A DNA stretch of 64,000 nucleotides, from contig NZ_VTEH01000014.1 of assembly GCF_008180615.1 (NCBI RefSeq), positions 16,744 through 80,743 of the forward strand, read 5' to 3'. This document shows positions 44,195-52,477 of the stretch, piece by piece. A program made the position numbers and the translations under genes. The DNA is from Rossellomorea vietnamensis (GTDB taxonomy: Bacteria; Bacillota; Bacilli; Bacillales; Bacillaceae_B). The notes beneath the pieces were generated by a model, which worked only from the letters and a program-made list of their open reading frames with translations, had not been told where the DNA came from and ran no database searches. How positions within the stretch are numbered: the stretch's first letter is position 1; each line of letters opens with the position of its first letter.

Positions 44195-44740
44195 TTATAT
44201 GTACTTTTCCATTCGGATATCGTTCCACATCCTGCCCTGCCAATATGTGAAATTTTCTATTTGGCCGATTTCCTGGTAACCGAGTTTTTGATAAAGCTTT
44301 CTTGCATGAGCGTTGTATTCGAACACACCCAGCTCTATACGTGAATGGCCTTCCTTCTTAATTTCGTTTTCTAAAAATCGTATTGCCTTATTGCCAATGC
44401 CTTTACCCCTGCCTTCAGGATGCCCAATAGTAATCCCAATCCAGGCTGTGCCGGGTTCTTTTTTAAAAAGATGAGAGGGATCAACCATGAAGTTCATATC
44501 CCCTATCAGCTGTTCATCCAGATATATTAAATATGTAGTGTGATGCTCAACACGCTTTTTCAATCCTTCCACGGTAACAGTCTGCCTGCTCTCGAGGGCA
44601 GACTTGCTTTGACTGGGACGAATCAATGGAACTAATTCAGGATCATTTTCCCAGCTATTAATAGCTTCTGCTATTTCAATGGTTGGCTCGTTTAACTTTT
44701 CAAAATAAACTCTCATTCTGTTTCTGTACTCCTTCGTCAT
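44195..44740 (-). CDS. GNAT acetyltransferase, RimJ/RimL-like
   Basis: 181 residues. Acetyl-CoA loop WIGITIGHPEGRGKGIGNKAIRFL and NAHARKLYQKLGYQEIG are typical GNAT motifs. ATG 44740 is used; ATG 44716 is possible, as AAGGAG lies between the two. The start overlaps the 3' end of the GrpB-like gene by 41 bp (17 bp if 44716), so they are translated from one message. Confidence 0.8.
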   Translation of the reverse strand: MTKEYRNRMRVYFEKLNEPTIEIAEAINSWENDPELVPLIRPSQSKSALESRQTVTVEGLKKRVEHHTTYLIYLDEQLIGDMNFMVDPSHLFKKEPGTAWIGITIGHPEGRGKGIGNKAIRFLENEIKKEGHSRIELGVFEYNAHARKLYQKLGYQEIGQIENFTYWQGRMWNDIRMEKYI

Positions 44741-45263
44741 TTGCTCTCTTCACTATATCTTGAACAAACTGATATTTTCCTTCTGTATAAGCGGATTCAT
44801 CAGCCGGGTATTGAGAGGCAAGTTTGTTCTTTAATTCCTCATATTCTTTAGCAGCTAAAGGGTGGCTGTTCAAATAATGCCTGAAGGTGAGATGCTCGTT
44901 CCACCACTTGCCTTTAAATTCTACAACATGGAGGATATGTGTTTTGGTTAAGGTCTCTAAATCTGAAAACTTAGCAAAGACCTGTTTTCCTTGAAGTTTG
45001 ACACCCGGCAGATGATAATATCCCTCTGCTTTCATGAGGGACCTGTCGAATTTGTTGAAATCTTCCATTCTATTTACGCCAACCAGGATATCCAGGACCG
45101 GTTTAGCTTTTATCCCTTCAATTGAAGTGCTTCCAAAATGCTCAATATCTTCTATTGACTCACCAATAATATTTATTAACAATTGTTTTTCCTTCTGAAA
45201 AAGTCTCTTCCAATTATTAGAATGGTCTGTTAAGATCACTTGTCCTTTCTTAACGCCTAACAG
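44700..45263 (-). CDS. GrpB family (UPF0157) protein, possible CTG start
   Basis: About 187 residues of the GrpB / nucleotidyltransferase-like family: HFGSTSIEGIKAKPVLDILVGV (GS-motif), FAKFSDLETLTKTHILHVVE and WWNEHLTFRHYLNSHPLAAKEYEELKNKLA. Homologues start near MLGVKKG; here that point is CTG at 45263 with AAAGGAGG 8 nt upstream, and no ATG/GTG/TTG fits the ribosome site. The longer frame to 45329 is open but its start has no ribosome site. Function of the family unknown (dephospho-CoA kinase-associated or nucleotidyltransferase). Confidence 0.75.
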   Translation of the reverse strand: MLGVKKGQVILTDHSNNWKRLFQKEKQLLINIIGESIEDIEHFGSTSIEGIKAKPVLDILVGVNRMEDFNKFDRSLMKAEGYYHLPGVKLQGKQVFAKFSDLETLTKTHILHVVEFKGKWWNEHLTFRHYLNSHPLAAKEYEELKNKLASQYPADESAYTEGKYQFVQDIVKRANDEGVQKQNESLF

Positions 45264-45337
45264 GATGAACGCCTCCTTTAGAATGGGTTCTTTCTTAAAG
45301 CTGTTTTCGCAAAGATTGTGGCTTTTCAAAAGTAATG

Positions 45338-45594
45338 GATTTCCACTCCAGCCGCACGACTCCGCGGGGCGGGCGGTGAAGCAAAAGTGGAAGCGGCCGT
45401 TTAGCGACGTACAGATTTAAGGGCTTTCGAATGAGATAAAGGAATCACGAAGAGCGATAGCGATTCGATGATGACTTATCGCAAGGAGGGAGACCGAAAT
45501 CTGCTAGTCGCTGGCCGCTGGAGCTGGATGAGCCTAAGTCGTCATATAAAGGGAGAAAGCAGCAGATTTTACGGAAAGAGCCTAAATAGAAGAA
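45338..45594. repeat. composite repeat: GC-rich fragment joined to a MITE end
   Basis: The left 60 bp (GATTTCCACTCCAGCCGC and GACTCCGCGGGGCGGGCGGT) match the GC-rich element; the right end AGCAGCAGATTTTACGG AAAGAGCCT matches the MITE family's end. The middle (about 45400-45560) is unlike either. No gene seen in this stretch. Confidence 0.65.
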
Positions 45595-45981
45595 TTAGTC
45601 CGGCGCCACGATTTCCACCTTGATTCGATCAGGGTCTTCAAAGAAAACAGCGTAGTATCCTTTTCCTCCAGCAAATGGATGTCTGTCTGAATAAAGAATA
45701 TTCACGCCCTTTTCTCTTAACTTTTCTGTTAGCTGGTCTACGTGTTTACGAGAAAGGGCATGGAAAGCCAAGTGATTGAGGCCTACTCTGCAGCGGTGGT
45801 AAGCTACATCAAGGAAGCGTTCCTCCGCTTGAACAAAGACAATATAGGTACCGTTCATGATCCAGCTGCGGCCGCTATCCCACTTTTGGAAGGTTTCGTA
45901 GCCAAGCTCTTTCAATAACCAGTCCCAAAAATCAACCGTTTCTCTTAAATCTGAAACATATAACTCGATATGATGCAGCAT
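45595..45981 (-). CDS. VOC family (glyoxalase-like) protein
   Basis: 128 residues of the vicinal-oxygen-chelate fold, two beta-alpha-beta-beta-beta halves. Metal ligands by family pattern: His in LHHIELYV, GLNHLAFHA, and Glu in IKVEIVAPD. Could be a fosfomycin/bleomycin-type or glyoxalase-type enzyme; substrate unknown. Adjacent to the 2'-5' RNA ligase gene (15 bp gap). Confidence 0.85.
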   Translation of the reverse strand: MLHHIELYVSDLRETVDFWDWLLKELGYETFQKWDSGRSWIMNGTYIVFVQAEERFLDVAYHRCRVGLNHLAFHALSRKHVDQLTEKLREKGVNILYSDRHPFAGGKGYYAVFFEDPDRIKVEIVAPD

Positions 45982-45996
45982 TATCTTGCTCCTTTC

Positions 45997-46533
45997 TTAT
46001 AGCTTCAATTTAATTGAGTGTATAACAGGAGCTGTGTCTCCTTGTACTTTGATTAAAGCTATATCCGTTATGGCGCCGGACACTACTCCGACATTCATAG
46101 AACAATAGGTAAAAGCCTCGGCCAGCTTCTTTACAGACAACCTGTTTGCCAGCGTACAATGGGGAACCCATTCATCGGATTCATACAGAGGGTTATTTTT
46201 AACCTTGAACTCTTTAAAACCTTGATAATAACTGCTATGCAGATTTGTCAACTCTTCGGTGACGACAGGAGAAAGAAAGAGGGAGCCTGACTTCATAAAA
46301 GATCCGAGTGAGTTGAATGTGATATCGACGGGCTTCTGAGACTGATAAACTTCCTCCATCCTTTCTATGAATGCATCCTCCTTAATGCTGCGGCAGCTCG
46401 CCAATGTGATATGCGGAATTCGGTCAATCACCTCATAGGCATAATCAGAAATGGATTGTTCTTTCAGTTCTTTCCATATTCCCCTGACAGTTTTCTCTGT
46501 ATGCTCATCAAGCAGCGCAATCAATCCGTACAT
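45997..46533 (-). CDS. 2'-5' RNA ligase family protein
   Basis: 178 residues of the 2H phosphoesterase family. The two HxT motifs are PHITLAS and PHCTLAN. Acts on 2',3'-cyclic or 2'-5' linked RNA ends or related phosphodiesters. ATG 46533 has AGGGAGG close upstream; the frame's upstream extension has no site. A paralogue is at 49282-49848, with the same HxT spacing and a common C-terminal pattern (APIIHTVPL / APVIHSIKL). Confidence 0.83.
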   Translation of the reverse strand: MYGLIALLDEHTEKTVRGIWKELKEQSISDYAYEVIDRIPHITLASCRSIKEDAFIERMEEVYQSQKPVDITFNSLGSFMKSGSLFLSPVVTEELTNLHSSYYQGFKEFKVKNNPLYESDEWVPHCTLANRLSVKKLAEAFTYCSMNVGVVSGAITDIALIKVQGDTAPVIHSIKLKL

Positions 46534-46644
46534 TTCAGATCCTCCCTTTCCCTGATTCAGGCCTGGCATATGGACTGTCAAGCGGTTAAATACCTGGCGA
46601 AATTTTTTTGTTAATTTATACCAATCTGTTTTTCTCGCAAAAAT

Positions 46645-46671
46645 TGAAACTTTCTGTCAATGACAATCGTA
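46645..46671 (+). promoter_or_regulatory. SigW-like ECF promoter
   Basis: TGAAAC (46645-46650) followed by TTTCTG and, after a 17-nt spacer, CGTA (46668-46671), close to the Bacillus SigW consensus TGAAAC-N16-CGTA. It lies 32 bp before the lipoprotein start. Distinct from the CGTC-type promoter at 41782. Confidence 0.72.
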
Positions 46672-46702
46672 CATATAGTATAAGAAAAAAAGGAGTGTCA
46701 TA

Positions 46703-47575
46703 ATGAAAAAATTCTCAAAAGTTTTAGCAACCGCAGCACTCGCTCTATCTTTGGGTGCCTGTTCAATGACCGCCTCGCCAGAAGATGATGCAAAGAATAA
46801 AAGTGATTTGACTCTGAAAGAAGTTTTCACGAATTCCCAGGAGGCTGATTCTGAACTATCCAGCGTACATATGGATATGGAGTTAACGCAAGTCTCTCAC
46901 GATGAAGCAGCTGAAGAAGGAACCATGAATATGAGCACTACTTCTTCTACTGATCTTGTCATGGATCCGATGACTATGTATCAGACTTCTTCCGTCAATA
47001 TGACGATGGATGAACTGGAAGGCAGTGAATTACCATTGGCACAAGTTGAGATGTACTTAACAGAGCAGGAGATTTACATGAAAGACAACATTCAGAATGA
47101 GTGGACGATAGTTCCAAACGAAATGGCAGACTTATTAAAAGATGCCGCTCTGCAGGAATCCTCTCTTCCTGAAAATCAATTAAAACAGCTGGAGCCTTAC
47201 CTTGACGACTTTACCTTTAAGCAGGATGATGACAACTTTATTCTTCAGCTTTCTCTAGAGGAAGAAAAAGCGGATCAGCTTCTTAAAGAAGGAATGGCGC
47301 TTATGGGTGATGAACTTCAATCTTCTTTCCAAGGAGCAATGGAGGATATTTCCCTTTCAAAAATGGATTTGAAAATGTGGATTGATAAAGAAAGCTTCCA
47401 TACAGTAAAAATGGATATCACCCAAAAAATAGAAATGACACAGGACGGCAAAAAAGTTAAGGTTGATCAAACCATGAAGAGCGGCTTCTCCAAATTCAAT
47501 GAAATCGATTCAATCGAAGTGCCTGCAGAAGTTACGGAGTCTGCAGTTGAAATGGAGTCACCTTTTGGGCAGTAA
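46703..47575 (+). CDS. lipoprotein, DUF6612-like
   Basis: 290 residues with a signal peptide and lipobox LGAC (Cys about residue 20), then an acidic domain with repeated beta-strand segments, rich in Met, Glu and Asp. It resembles the DUF6612 / LolA-LppX-like lipoproteins of Bacillus (recall). Likely anchored on the outer face of the membrane; role unknown. The SigW-like promoter suggests induction by envelope stress. AAAGGAG lies 7 nt before the ATG. Confidence 0.75.
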   Translation: MKKFSKVLATAALALSLGACSMTASPEDDAKNKSDLTLKEVFTNSQEADSELSSVHMDMELTQVSHDEAAEEGTMNMSTTSSTDLVMDPMTMYQTSSVNMTMDELEGSELPLAQVEMYLTEQEIYMKDNIQNEWTIVPNEMADLLKDAALQESSLPENQLKQLEPYLDDFTFKQDDDNFILQLSLEEEKADQLLKEGMALMGDELQSSFQGAMEDISLSKMDLKMWIDKESFHTVKMDITQKIEMTQDGKKVKVDQTMKSGFSKFNEIDSIEVPAEVTESAVEMESPFGQ

Positions 47576-47626
47576 TTGACTGCCGGTCAATGTTGTAACT
47601 AAGAACAATATAACCTTTATTACCCG

Positions 47627-47660
47627 AGGGGACGAAGTCAAAGATGACTTTGTCCCCTTT
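47627..47660. terminator. bidirectional terminator
   Basis: AGGGGACGAAGTCA pairs with TGACTTTGTCCCCT (14 bp, one G-T), loop AAGA, between convergent lipoprotein and GNAT genes. Confidence 0.88.
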
Positions 47661-47662
47661 GG

Positions 47663-48193
47663 TTAGTCATCTTCTAATATCGAATATAGCAGGGAATCTC
47701 TCCAGCCTTCTTTTATTTTCAGGTGATCGCGCATTCTTCCTTCCCTGGTCATTCCATTCTTCTCCAATACCTTTATGGAAGCTATGTTTTCAGGATTGCA
47801 GGTGGCATATATTCTATGAAGCTTTAACTCCCTGAATCCATAGTGAATCAGCTGTTTAGAAGCCTCAGTTGCATAGCCATTCCCCCATGAATCCGGATGG
47901 ATGATATACCCCATAGCCCCAGCTCTGTTATGTATGTCTTTAATGGTGAGATCCACAGCCCCAATGACCTTATCATCTCCTTTATGAATGATGACGAATA
48001 AGAACCTGGTCCGTGGTATTCTCCTGCAGTCCGCCACTGCTTCTCTAACGAAGTTTAGGGAATCTTCTTCTGTATTCGGTCCCCAAGCCTGATATCTGCT
48101 GGAAAGTTCATGAGAGGCATAGCTGTGGACTCCTCTCCAATCGGATTGTTCGAGTTCTTTTAAATAAATTCTATCTCCATCAATTTTCAACAT
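47663..48193 (-). CDS. GNAT acetyltransferase, RimJ/RimL type
   Basis: 176 residues: DGDRIYLKELEQSDWRG at the start, MGYIIHPDSWGNGYATEASKQLI (acetyl-CoA loop) and NIASIKVLEKNGMTREG. Last gene of the ligase-GNAT-DJ1-GNAT operon; its start overlaps the DJ-1 gene by 7 bp. Confidence 0.85.
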   Translation of the reverse strand: MLKIDGDRIYLKELEQSDWRGVHSYASHELSSRYQAWGPNTEEDSLNFVREAVADCRRIPRTRFLFVIIHKGDDKVIGAVDLTIKDIHNRAGAMGYIIHPDSWGNGYATEASKQLIHYGFRELKLHRIYATCNPENIASIKVLEKNGMTREGRMRDHLKIKEGWRDSLLYSILEDD

Positions 48194-48729
48194 TTATACC
48201 ACTCTTTTTCAAAGGAAAGTCCCAATGCCTCTCCAAAAGCAGCACCGAATTCGACAAAGCCTCTTCCTCTGGCTGTTATGATATTTCTATCTTGTACAAT
48301 CAATTCATCAGAGTAATTCTCTTTTTCAAAAACCCCGGTCTGATCACGAGCTTCTTCTACCATTCCAACAGTATATCTTTTTCCTTTCAAAAGACCTGCT
48401 CTTGCCAGTAGATAAGGTGAACTGGAAATACCGGCTATGACTAATGCTTTCTCCGCGGCTCCTTTCAGGAAATCGAATAAAGCCGCTTCTTCATCAAGTG
48501 ACATGACGTCCATACACCCTGGGAGGAGCAAACTATCAATCTCACTGATATCAACCTCATGAAATGCCTTATCAGGAAGGCATGTTAATCCTGACTCACC
48601 TCTTATAGGTGAGGTCCTTTCTCCACAGATTAGGACCGGCTTGCCCCCCTGCATTAAAATAGAAAGTGCCACACTCAACTCATATTCACTGAACTGCGGA
48701 TACAGCACTACCGCCGTCATCTTCTTCAA
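48187..48729 (-). CDS. DJ-1/PfpI family protein lacking the usual catalytic Cys
   Basis: 180 residues of the class I glutamine-amidotransferase-like DJ-1/PfpI fold: DSLLLPGCMDVMSLDE at the N-terminal half, then IAGISSSPYLLARAGLLKGKRYT, which aligns with the nucleophile elbow AICxxP of active members. Here Cys is replaced by Ser (ISSSP), so protease/deglycase activity is doubtful. TTG 48729 follows GGAGG at 7 nt and overlaps the upstream GNAT stop. Confidence 0.8.
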   Translation of the reverse strand: MKKMTAVVLYPQFSEYELSVALSILMQGGKPVLICGERTSPIRGESGLTCLPDKAFHEVDISEIDSLLLPGCMDVMSLDEEAALFDFLKGAAEKALVIAGISSSPYLLARAGLLKGKRYTVGMVEEARDQTGVFEKENYSDELIVQDRNIITARGRGFVEFGAAFGEALGLSFEKEWYKC

Positions 48730-49289
48730 AGGACTACCTCCTTCCTTTGTCCCTCCCACTCTCTACGTATCATTCCATATATGACTCGATCCTTGAACTC
48801 TCCATTTATGTATTCAAATTCCCTTATGGTCCCTTCTTCCATAAAACCCAGGCGTTCAGCCACCGATCTGCTTCTTGTATTCCTGGATGCCATATTAATC
48901 TCCACTTTATTTAGCTCCCACACCTTAAAAGCATGATCAATAAATCTTTGACATGACTTTGTAACGAGTCCATACCCTTGGAATGATTCTCCCAGCCAGT
49001 ACCCGATTTCCGTTTTGCGGTTGCTTTTATCTACATGCAGGTAACCAACCGCCCCTGCCAGTTGGCCATTGAACCATATTCCAGCCCAGAAACCGTTTCC
49101 TGCTGAGAATCTATCTAAAGACCTTTCAATGAACCTTTCTGTATCTTCAAGAGATTTTGTTTTGCCGGGAAAAGAAAGCCACTCTCCCAAAGAATGCCGA
49201 TTCTCAGCAATCAGTTCATAGAGTTCAATAGCATCCTCCGGCTGAAAGAGTGCAGTATAAATATGTTCGTCTAACTTCAGCTTAAACAA
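48726..49289 (-). CDS. GNAT acetyltransferase, RimJ/RimL type
   Basis: 187 residues: EDAIELYELIAENRHSLGEWLSF, EIGYWLGESFQGYGLVTKSCQRFI (acetyl-CoA loop) and NTRSRSVAERLGFMEEG. TTG 49289 start with GGAGGG 7 nt upstream; overlaps the ligase stop by 8 bp and the next gene by 4 bp. Second GNAT of this operon. Confidence 0.85.
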   Translation of the reverse strand: MFKLKLDEHIYTALFQPEDAIELYELIAENRHSLGEWLSFPGKTKSLEDTERFIERSLDRFSAGNGFWAGIWFNGQLAGAVGYLHVDKSNRKTEIGYWLGESFQGYGLVTKSCQRFIDHAFKVWELNKVEINMASRNTRSRSVAERLGFMEEGTIREFEYINGEFKDRVIYGMIRREWEGQRKEVVL

Positions 49290-49848
49290 GATTTTCCCTC
49301 CTTACTAATGGTACGGTGTGGATAATGGGAGCTTCCATTTGTTTCCCTTGCTCCTCTGCCAATTCAATCAATGCAATTGCAGTGATTTTTCCATAGATGG
49401 ATTCATTCCTTTTCAAACAGTATTGAAAGGCAGCCGCCAATTCCTCTTCAGGAAGCTTGTTGGCAAGAGTACAATGAGGTATCCATTGGTTCGGCATATA
49501 CAAGGAGTTGGCTTCTTCACTAAATTCCCTGAAAATCTCATAATGGGAATTATGCAAATCCATCAATTCTTTGGTAACTGTAGGCGAGAAAAAAAGGGTC
49601 CCGTAGTTCAGGAAAGAACCGAGTGTATTGAAACAGATCTCAACTTGCTTTTTATTACTGTATAGCTCGTTCATTTTTCTTATGCATTGCTCTTTATCCA
49701 TATTGGTGTAACTGGCTATGGTCACGTGCGGCCTGCCATTCTTAATCTCTTCACCATAGAAAGAAAGAGATTCTTCGCTTAACTCTTTCCAGATTTGTTT
49801 GATTTCATTTTCAGTTTTTTCATCAAATAATGCTGCAATCCAGTACAT
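49282..49848 (-). CDS. 2'-5' RNA ligase family protein (paralogue)
   Basis: 188 residues of the 2H phosphoesterase fold. HxT motifs PHVTIAS and PHCTLAN. It is a paralogue of 45997-46533 (identical PHCTLANxL block and similar LGSF... and SP.VT.EL segments). ATG 49848 follows AAAGGGG; the longer frame to 49980 overlaps a repeat and is unlikely. First gene of a four-gene overlapping operon. Confidence 0.83.
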   Translation of the reverse strand: MYWIAALFDEKTENEIKQIWKELSEESLSFYGEEIKNGRPHVTIASYTNMDKEQCIRKMNELYSNKKQVEICFNTLGSFLNYGTLFFSPTVTKELMDLHNSHYEIFREFSEEANSLYMPNQWIPHCTLANKLPEEELAAAFQYCLKRNESIYGKITAIALIELAEEQGKQMEAPIIHTVPLVRRENLV

Positions 49849-49941
49849 GTCTAAAACCCCTTTATGTCCATTTTTTTGCTGAGATTTTCGGAGTCCTTCA
49901 ATGTTCAGGAGTGGCCCCATTCCCTCTTCATGTCTTTGGAC

Positions 49942-50064
49942 AAGGCTGTTTTCGTAAACTTTGTTGCTATTGGATACCACTTATAATTCACTAATTCACC
50001 TTAATGACCTGGTACTTAGTATCTGAGGATATCCGAAAGCAGTAATCTCTGCGAAAACAGCCTT
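49942..50064. repeat. MITE-like repeat, copy F (shortest, perfect ends)
   Basis: 123 bp with 14-bp perfect inverted ends CAAGGCTGTTTTCG / CGAAAACAGCCTTG, plus AAACTTTGTTGCTA inside the left end. This is the clearest view of the element's ends. Confidence 0.88.
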
Positions 50065-50106
50065 GTGCATATAAGCTGCAGAAGCAAAAGCCTTCCGCTG
50101 ACCACT

Positions 50107-50571
50107 CTACATAAGAGTTTTTTCAAACATGATCATATCCATCGCCCTGATTCCGTATTCGAAGATGGGTTGTGGATATTTCAAAAAGAAATCTTTCTTA
50201 ATCTCATACATCCTGAATCCTGCTTTTTGATAAAAGGCTATGTTGTCAATGCTGGAGTTTGCTGTTCCCACTATGACTCTATCCTTGCCCTGGTTTTTAT
50301 AAATAACCAGACCTTCTTTAATGGAAGCTTTGCCGATGCCCCTCCCTCTGAATTCGGGTATCACAGCCAAATTCTTCAGCTCCACCGTACTGTCGTTAAC
50401 AGAAATGAATAAAATTACGCCTGCCAATACATCTTCAAAATGGATGGCATACAGATCTCCTTCGGCAATATAATTACGGACAGCTTCCTCACTTTCATCA
50501 GCCATTAGAAGCAGGTGAAGATAATTCATTCTTTCACCATCATTTATAAGGTGCAAATATGCTGGCGTCAT
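50107..50571 (-). CDS. GNAT N-acetyltransferase
   Basis: 154 residues: VELKNLAVIPEFRGRGIGKASIKEGL (acetyl-CoA loop) and SIDNIAFYQKAGFRMYEI. The class is typical of small single-domain acetyltransferases. Overlaps the upstream Nudix gene by 4 bp (ATGA type). Confidence 0.85.
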   Translation of the reverse strand: MTPAYLHLINDGERMNYLHLLLMADESEEAVRNYIAEGDLYAIHFEDVLAGVILFISVNDSTVELKNLAVIPEFRGRGIGKASIKEGLVIYKNQGKDRVIVGTANSSIDNIAFYQKAGFRMYEIKKDFFLKYPQPIFEYGIRAMDMIMFEKTLM

Positions 50572-50984
50572 ATCGATTCTGCCTCATTAAAAGTATGTAC
50601 AAAACTAACAGTGTCTGAAAAGCTGTCCAGAATTCTCTTTCTATTCCAAGGGTGCATCTGCAGAGGGAGATTCTCCCTAGAAAAAAAGGCGATTTCTTTA
50701 ATCTCTTCATTCGGAATGAAACGGCCTTCTGACTTAATACCCGCCCTGAACAAGAGCACTAAATCATCTTTTTCTGGAGCAGAATAAACCCCGACCAAGT
50801 TTTCCACTTCCCCTATATAGCCTGTCTCCTCCAAGATTTCTCTTTCGACCCCTTCGATGGGTGATTCATTCTTATCCAGGTGTCCTCCTGGCAAAGTCCA
50901 GTTTCCGGACCCGTAATTCAGTTTGACACAAAGAACTTCATTATCCTTATTTTTTACAACAGCGAATACTCCTACCGACGGCAA
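50568..50984 (-). CDS. Nudix hydrolase
   Basis: 138 residues. Nudix box GGHLDKNESPIEGVEREILEETGY is complete; the closing NLPLQMHPWNRKRIL is typical of the ADP-ribose / nucleotide-sugar type. First gene of an operon with GNAT 50107-50571. Confidence 0.87.
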   Translation of the reverse strand: MPSVGVFAVVKNKDNEVLCVKLNYGSGNWTLPGGHLDKNESPIEGVEREILEETGYIGEVENLVGVYSAPEKDDLVLLFRAGIKSEGRFIPNEEIKEIAFFSRENLPLQMHPWNRKRILDSFSDTVSFVHTFNEAESI

Positions 50985-51052
50985 TATTATTCACTTCCTT
51001 TTCATGAACCCTTAATTGATGGGAACATTTCACTGAGCATATTGTGATGACT

Positions 51053-51418
51053 TTAAACCCATTTGTCGTTCTCGGCTGTCAATTCCCCGCCGGCTTCTCC
51101 CGTATTGACAACACCCCTTGGTTCCACCAGCATGATGTGGCATTCCTGCTCGGCATACGGTTTGTGCTGAACGCCTTTAGGGACCACAAACATTTCCCCT
51201 TTCCGCAGAGAGACCATGCCATCCCGGAATTCAATCATCATCTCTCCTTCAATGACGAAAAACACTTCATCCGTATCTTTATGCTTATGCCAAACAAAGT
51301 CACCATGTATTTTCACAAGCTTGAATTGATAATCGTTCATTTCTCCAATAACTTTCGGAGACCAATGGTCCGTAATTTTGCTAAGTTTTTCTTTTAAGTT
51401 AACCGGTTCAAGTGTCAT
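51053..51418 (-). CDS. cupin domain protein
   Basis: 121 residues with the small double-stranded beta-barrel. Cupin motif 1: WHKHKDTDEVFFVIEGEMMI (HxH...E metal ligands); motif 2: FVVPKGVQHKPYA (His). Metal-binding sensor or isomerase; substrate unknown. Monocistronic. Confidence 0.87.
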   Translation of the reverse strand: MTLEPVNLKEKLSKITDHWSPKVIGEMNDYQFKLVKIHGDFVWHKHKDTDEVFFVIEGEMMIEFRDGMVSLRKGEMFVVPKGVQHKPYAEQECHIMLVEPRGVVNTGEAGGELTAENDKWV

Positions 51419-51457
51419 AGATTGATAGGCTCCTTATGTCTAAATTCACCGAAATCA

Positions 51458-51622
51458 TTATATCCTAAACCAATAATAATAGCTTAACAGAATGAAGCTT
51501 GCCGTCATAATCAGAGTCAAATGCAACCTTGATCTTTTCTCCGGTTTCCTGGTGCCTTTAAAATAAAAAAGAAATGACCCTGCTATGAAAATGATATACG
51601 CTGCCCACTTGAGAACCATCAT
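51458..51622 (-). CDS. 54-residue membrane protein (short gene)
   Basis: Begins MMVLKWAAYIIFIAGSFLFY with two helices (about 5-20 and 38-52) separated by a basic stretch (KGTRKPEKRSR), ending SYYYWFRI. GGGAGG lies about 8-9 nt before ATG 51622. Too short for most automatic tracks; the membrane pattern and ribosome site support it. Function unknown. Confidence 0.65.
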   Translation of the reverse strand: MMVLKWAAYIIFIAGSFLFYFKGTRKPEKRSRLHLTLIMTASFILLSYYYWFRI

Positions 51623-51727
51623 TCTCTATTCCTCCCATTTGTTAAGTTGTGGTTTGCTTTTCAAAAAATAGTTCCTGAGATTTACACCAAGCCTGTCAGT
51701 TTTCACTTGATGGAGAATCTGCTTTAT

Positions 51728-52453
51728 TTATTCGTCCTTGCTATAAAACTGTTTCAATTCTTTTTCTTTTAAGAACCAGGCATGAGTGGTGTTTTCATCA
51801 CACACAATGCCTTCCCATCCTATATTTTGACATAGTCCCTCTATATCTCTTTTGCCAATGATGAATGAATAGGGTTCATCAAAATAACAAGTAAAAATAT
51901 AATCCTCTTTCTCATCATATAAACTGATTGGCTCTTCGCACAAATAAAGCATATCTTCAGTGGTCATCTCATCAATTACTAAAGAGCCGCTTCCATCAGT
52001 TATTTTTTCGAAATGTACGGTCCTAGATCCGCTGCAGCGGATGACCTCTAGGAAACTCTGAATCACTAATTCAGAAAGCTGATCCTCTTTAGGTGGAAAC
52101 AAAGATATTCCTATGACGTCCTTTAGCTTTTTATAGATTTCCGGCTTTGCTTTTTCGTGGTAAATCCCTCCTATCCACATGTACAATCCAATAGCCAGTT
52201 CTTTAATAGAATTCATCCCCGTCTCTTTTCTTACTGCTTCCCATGAGACCGGTGTTCCGAACAATAAGGTGTCTTCTTTAACAGGAAATAACATATGGGG
52301 TGTATGACTCTTTTCAGGCTTCCAGTTTAAAGGCATTCTGACAAAAGGATGGAACACTATAGCTGCCGAAGTGTACCCGGGGGGCAGAAAGTTCTTTATT
52401 GGTTTATCGGCTGCCGGAGAGGGCTCCGAAGGAAAAAAGTATTTTTTACTCAT
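51728..52453 (-). CDS. hypothetical protein
   Basis: 241 residues, soluble, no signal peptide or membrane helix. Features: FLPPGYTSAAIVFHPFVRMP at the N-terminal region and CYFDEPYSFIIGKRDIEGLCQNIGWEG near the end; no family recognised. GATGAAACGATG-type start with ribosome site AAGGATG. Confidence 0.6.
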   Translation of the reverse strand: MSKKYFFPSEPSPAADKPIKNFLPPGYTSAAIVFHPFVRMPLNWKPEKSHTPHMLFPVKEDTLLFGTPVSWEAVRKETGMNSIKELAIGLYMWIGGIYHEKAKPEIYKKLKDVIGISLFPPKEDQLSELVIQSFLEVIRCSGSRTVHFEKITDGSGSLVIDEMTTEDMLYLCEEPISLYDEKEDYIFTCYFDEPYSFIIGKRDIEGLCQNIGWEGIVCDENTTHAWFLKEKELKQFYSKDE

Positions 52454-52477
52454 CGTTTCATCCTTTCTTTGAGTCTA

